Shown here: positions 15,401 to 17,500 of the stretch, in pieces
Layout of the letters: each line of letters begins with the position of its first letter
Numbering within the stretch: the stretch's first letter is position 1
Assembly: GCA_018398765.1 (NCBI GenBank)
Contig: JAHBMJ010003437.1
Location: forward strand, 1-17,500
From: Chromera velia
Lineage: Eukaryota; Sar; Chromeraceae
Reading direction: 5' to 3'
DNA: 17,500 nucleotides
Made by a program: the position numbers and the translations under genes
Notes under the pieces: generated by a model
Told to the model about the DNA's origin: nothing
Databases searched by the model: none
Seen by the model: only the letters and a program-made list of their open reading frames with translations

Positions 15401-17212
15401 TGTGTGACCAGGTGCGCTCAAAATTGGCTGGCGGAAAGGCCAGAAACTGCGCGTCTTCTTGAAAGGAAATGAAAAATATGGTGTTGTATGTTTGTACATC
15501 TGAGCTTTTTGTTGCAGAGTTGTGAGGCATGTCGAGAAGGTCGCACGGCTGACGGGGGTGCGAAAAGTTTGGGATCACCTTGACGATCTGGGTGTGGATG
15601 TGAGGGGTTGGAGCGCTCATCTGTTGCAACAAGGACTTGCTTCCCACCTCTCTCTTGCGGTCGGTTGGTCGATCAGCGGCTATTTTTTGAGACTTTTCGT
15701 TCCGTGTTTTCCATTTCTCTTTTGTTTTCTGCCAGGACCGTTCTTTCGTTCTAGCTGCAAGAACCCCTTCTCCCTTTTTACCGTCTCGTACTTTTTGCTC
15801 TTTCAAAATGTCTTGATGAATCTTCGTCCTTGTTAGCTCGGGTATCATACTTTCCAACTTGTGCAAACAAAATGTGTGTTCGTAATTTCAGTGGAGAAGC
15901 CTCCTTTCTTCCTTTCTCCCTTCCTTCCTTTCTCCCTTTCTTCCTTCCTTCCTTTCTCTCTTTCTTTCTTTCTTTCTTTCTCTCTTCCTTCCTTCCTTTC
16001 TTCATTCCTTCCTTCCTTTCTTCCTGTCCCCCATTCTTCCTTCCTTCTTTCTTTACCTGGTGGCTCTCTTTTTTCCTTTCTCTCATCCCATTTTCCATTC
16101 GCTTCAATGCAGGCGTCCCTGCGTATTTTGGGGGCGTTTCTTGCTGGTGAGCGGCTGGTGTCCCTTTTTTCCTTCCTCTGCTTCTTTTTGGATAGCTCAA
16201 TGATTCATTCTTGTTCTCTGAAGAGAATGGATTCCTGCTGTCTTTCCTCCTCCCTCTTTATCCATTTTTTCTACGTGCTTCCCGCATTGCTAGGTGAGTC
16301 ATATCGCTTCCTTGTCTTTCATATACATGTAGACAAATGCACTGCTGTGGGCTTGCGGAGACGTGATTGTTTCTGTTTTTTCGTGGGAAAACCGGCTCTG
16401 GTAATGCATTTGGAACAGATTGAGCTGTGGTGAGATCTGGCAATCAAAGTGAAGACAGACAGACAGACAGACAGACAGAAAGACAGCAAGACAGAAAGAA
16501 AGAAAGAAAGAAAGAAACTGGGAAGAAGGGCAGAGCCCCCTCTTGGAGGACGGACCGGTCGATTGATAGCTGCGAGACTGCGCCATGGATGGATGGATGA
16601 ATGGATGGATGGTCAAATGGCTGTGTCTGGTGGATGCAGAGGGCGTCGAGACGTTGGTAAGGTATCTCTTGGGTCTTTTGCTCTGCTTCGAGGGGTCTCT
16701 TCTGGCTTGTAGAAGCGCTCAGGCGGCAGAACAACTCTTGGACTCCCTTGGTAGGGCTCCTGTCTGTTTGTCTGTCTGTCTGCCTGTCTGTCTTCTGAGA
16801 AAAAGGAAGAGAAAAAGGAAAGAAAAGACAATATTGTCTGTCCGTCTGCAAGTCGGGAGCCACTTCTTTCCTGTTTGTTCGTTTTTCTCAGTAGGCCAGT
16901 TTTTTCCTGCACGTTGCTGCCTTACTGTTGATACTTGACAGTACTGGGTGAGAGAGAACAAAGAGGAAGGAAGGAAAGGACAGACTGCAAACGGATCGAC
17001 GGACAGGCAGACGGACAACGGCGAGGAATGAAGAGAACAGAGGCAGAAAAGGAGGAAAGGCAAAATGGAATGACATACAGTTGGGTGGACCGCTGTGCGT
17101 ACGAATGAATGTTTGTTTGAATGCGTGGCCGACCGTTGCAGGCACTATGCCGTCTTTGCCTCTTGACTCCTTGACCGAGGTTGGTCCGACATTCGATCAA
17201 AGAAAGAAATAA
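10804..17212 (+). CDS. TBC-domain (Rab-GAP fold) protein of TBC1D24/Skywalker type; about 15 exons, may extend past the window
   Basis: Likely acts on Rab/Arf membrane traffic as a TBC-fold protein. Predicted exons: 10804-10998, 11336-11560, 11797-11842, 12152-12360, 12493-about 12881, about 13280-13598, 13977-14033, 14429-14488, 14887-15038, 15518-15659, 16113-16146, 16333-16429, 16536-16557, 16642-16750, 17142-17212. This sums to 2127 nt (708 aa) in one phase-consistent frame. TBC signatures: GVPDALKRKIYLR; FGEIVPTFSG; LLSEEGRNAAKRIL; QFCPVLPHLVCILLVYLSEG; ETFAVVKQIL; VWDHLDDLGVDVRGW; PALVMHLEQIELW; GVETLVRYLLGLL. The FCPxLPxxVxxLLxxxS block matches what I recall of TBC1D24 rather than classical TBC proteins with YxQ. 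Start: first ATG of the open stretch, G at -3. Weak points: the exon 5/6 junction, exons 11-13 and the last exon. Intron retention or an extra 5' exon is possible. Confidence 0.85.
11336..11842 (+). CDS. TBC gene exons 2-3: N-terminal part of the TBC domain
   Basis: Exon 2 (11336-11560, 75 codons, phase 0 both ends) opens KSECLAWLDLPLAWRLPDP and carries AFKWAVRHGVPDALKRKIYL, the TBC entry motif (x-R-x-G-[IV]-P-x-x-L-R/K). It then gives RADALMKKAPKLYESTLNGV. The donor is GGG|GTCGGT. Exon 3 (11797-11842, 46 nt) gives DVVPETFGEIVPTFS and ends TCG G|GTACGT. There is no IxxDxxR arginine-finger motif in the expected position. Confidence 0.85.
12152..13598 (+). CDS. TBC gene exons 4-6: low-complexity insertion inside the TBC domain
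   Basis: Exon 4 (12152-12360) starts GLEGLRLAHEDRGKLAVLCE and turns Ser/Gly/Pro-rich. Exon 5 (from 12493) runs VRKAASNLSGQEAAL to KPSTTGQEAGGN. Exon 6 (to 13598) has a GQGQGR stretch, QQQQQ, then Ser/Pro-rich sequence, and returns to the family at FAGLLSEEGRN. Exon 4 ends CAG|GTAGGT and exon 5 starts after TTTCAG, phase 0. The exon 5 end lies in a GTCAGTCAGTCG run with three possible donors (12882, 12886, 12890) and exon 6 has several AG choices (13270, 13276, 13280), so this junction is approximate. All three forward frames are open through much of exon 5. I chose the one that is continuous with exon 4 and has an acidic, disordered-type composition. Confidence 0.65.
12437..12487. repeat. (CT)n(TG)n tract at a 3' splice site
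   Basis: Runs of CT then TG end directly in TTTCAG, the acceptor of TBC exon 5. Confidence 0.97.
13977..15038 (+). CDS. TBC gene exons 7-9: core of the TBC domain
   Basis: Exon 7 (13977-14033) encodes AAKRILWCVNSSMRIQFCP. Exon 8 (14429-14488) encodes VLPHLVCILLVYLSEGETFA. Exon 9 (14887-15038) encodes VVKQILSDPESSPGG through KVFKDRREFA. All junctions are phase 0 (CCG|GTGAGT, GCG|GTCGGT) except the last, GCT CA|GTCAGT, phase 2. The joined reading FCPVLPHLV-x(12)-ETFAVVKQIL is continuous with the family. Where catalytic TBC GAPs have a YxQ glutamine finger, this has FCP. Confidence 0.85.
14376..14419. repeat. (CA)n microsatellite before TBC exon 8
   Basis: CA repeat with two CATA interruptions, ending about 10 nt before the acceptor GCGCAG. 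Confidence 0.95.
14754..14886. repeat. (TCTG)n tract ending at the TBC exon 9 acceptor
   Basis: Two blocks of TCTG units separated by purine-rich sequence. The second block ends TGTCTGTCAG, so the acceptor AG is itself part of a degenerate repeat unit. Confidence 0.95.
15037..15240. repeat. (CAGT)n array with a 49-bp minisatellite, starting at the exon 9 donor
   Basis: CAGT/CAGC units begin at the 5' splice site after exon 9. Inside it, a unit containing GTTGGTCGGTCTCTCAGTCA recurs at 15111, 15160 and 15209, giving a 49-bp period. A Ser/Val/Gln-rich open frame runs through it but is intronic in my model. Confidence 0.95.
15247..15307. repeat. (CT)n / (CCCT)n tract in TBC intron 9
   Basis: CT repeat, seven CCCT-type units, then CT again. 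Intronic. Confidence 0.95.
15518..16750 (+). CDS. TBC gene exons 10-14: C-terminal half of the TBC domain
   Basis: Exon 10 (15518-15659) reads VVRHVEKVARLTGVRKVWDH then LDDLGVDVRGWSAHLLQQGL and ends GCG|GTCGGT. Exon 11 (16113-16146, 34 nt, ASLRILGAFLA) and the first half of exon 12 are phase-consistent but not TBC-like. The second half of exon 12, KPALVMHLEQIELW, matches the family's lP-x(2)-x-LR-x-WD block. Exon 13 (16536-16557, 22 nt, PLLEDGP) uses a weak AGAG acceptor but restores W-x(2)-LLE-x-GP. Exon 14 (16642-16750) gives GVETLVRYLLGLLLCFEG and SAQAAEQLLDSL, the closing helices. Exons 10 and 14 are solid; 11-13 need transcript evidence. Confidence 0.65.
15899..16060. repeat. (CTTC/CTTT)n pyrimidine tract in TBC intron 10
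   Basis: About 160 bp of nearly pure pyrimidine in CTTC, CTTT and CTCC units, upstream of the exon 11 acceptor ATGCAG. Confidence 0.95.
16453..16520. repeat. (GACA)n(GAAA)n tract in TBC intron 12
   Basis: ACAG units pass into AAAG units just before the putative 22-nt exon. Unusual because sense-strand introns of this gene are otherwise pyrimidine-rich. Confidence 0.95.
16584..16612. repeat. (GGAT)n short tandem repeat
   Basis: Seven GGAT/GAAT units between TBC exons 13 and 14. It would read as DGWMNGWM if translated. Confidence 0.9.
16757..16797. repeat. (TCTG)n tract in the last visible TBC intron
   Basis: TCTG/TTTG/CCTG units shortly after the exon 14 donor. Confidence 0.9.
17142..17212 (+). 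CDS. TBC gene last visible exon
   Basis: Acceptor CCGTTGCAG, phase 1. Reads TMPSLPLDSLTEVGPTFDQR-KK then TAA at 17210. It fits after SAQAAEQLLDSL, as in family members, where a similar SPEKLL-type segment follows the TBC helices. Internal GTs at 17180 (GAG|GTTGGT) and 17184 (G|GTCCGA) could instead be donors. Confidence 0.6.
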
Positions 17213-17500
17213 AGGAGGGGAAGAAACCTTCCCCTGAATTGTATTGTGTGTCGCAATTCTGCCTGCCGTGATATCCTGTTTCAACCTATGAGCCGTGCAG
17301 ATTCATTTGCTAAATAAATCGGCTTCTTGTTTCTGAATCTCGCATGCGGTACGAAAGAAAGATATATGAGGTTGATTGTCCGTTCGATCTGCATACAGTG
17401 AAGCGTCCCTCTGCTGATTTATTTGTCCTCCATACAACCTACCCACCCCTCTTCTCAAGAGCCGAACGTCCCCACCCGTGTTGCAGTTAGAGGGGAAGGA
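17213..17500. other. 3' flank or terminal intron of the TBC gene
   Basis: No open frame of note. AATAAA occurs at about 17315. From about 17415 the sequence becomes pyrimidine-rich and ends in GTGTTGCAG (to 17486), which looks like this gene's acceptors, followed by TTAGAGGGGAAGGA to the window edge. Confidence 0.5.

Overview
This window is eukaryotic nuclear DNA. No long intact ORF explains it. Instead, two spliced genes can be rebuilt exon by exon because splice sites, reading phase and protein-family motifs agree. The many short exons, introns packed with tetranucleotide and dinucleotide repeats, 5' splice sites of the form GTCAGT or GTCGGT, and a bipartite plastid-type leader on a bacterial-type pyruvate kinase suggest an alveolate with a complex plastid. 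A chromerid such as Chromera is my best guess; a coccidian relative is possible. The organism is inferred and not proven.

Layout. Positions 1-2119 hold the downstream flank of the first gene: purine-rich or pyrimidine-rich simple sequence with no gene I can support. Positions 2120-9978 (minus strand) hold a complete pyruvate kinase gene in 17 exons. Its joined coding length is 2031 nt, giving 676 residues, with a signal/transit-like leader, an acidic insert in the B domain and a long C-terminal tail. Positions 9979-10803 are a shared 5' region between two divergent genes. Positions 10804-17212 (plus strand) hold a gene of about 15 exons for a TBC (Rab-GAP fold) protein of the TBC1D24/Skywalker type. 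It has a low-complexity insertion of roughly 300 residues inside the TBC domain. Positions 17213-17500 are either 3' flank or an intron, since an acceptor-like site lies 14 bases from the window end.

The two products have no evident shared pathway: one is a central-carbon enzyme probably sent to an organelle, the other a membrane-traffic regulator. What links them is head-to-head layout and a common intron style. Many 5' splice sites carry C at +3 and run straight into (GTCA/GTCG)n repeats. Several 3' splice sites sit beside (TG)n, (CT)n or (TCTG)n tracts. The most unusual points are the splice-site-anchored tetranucleotide repeats, a duplicated 3' splice site that could add 32 residues in frame to pyruvate kinase, a GC-AG intron, a 34-nt micro-exon, and a TBC domain lacking both catalytic fingers.
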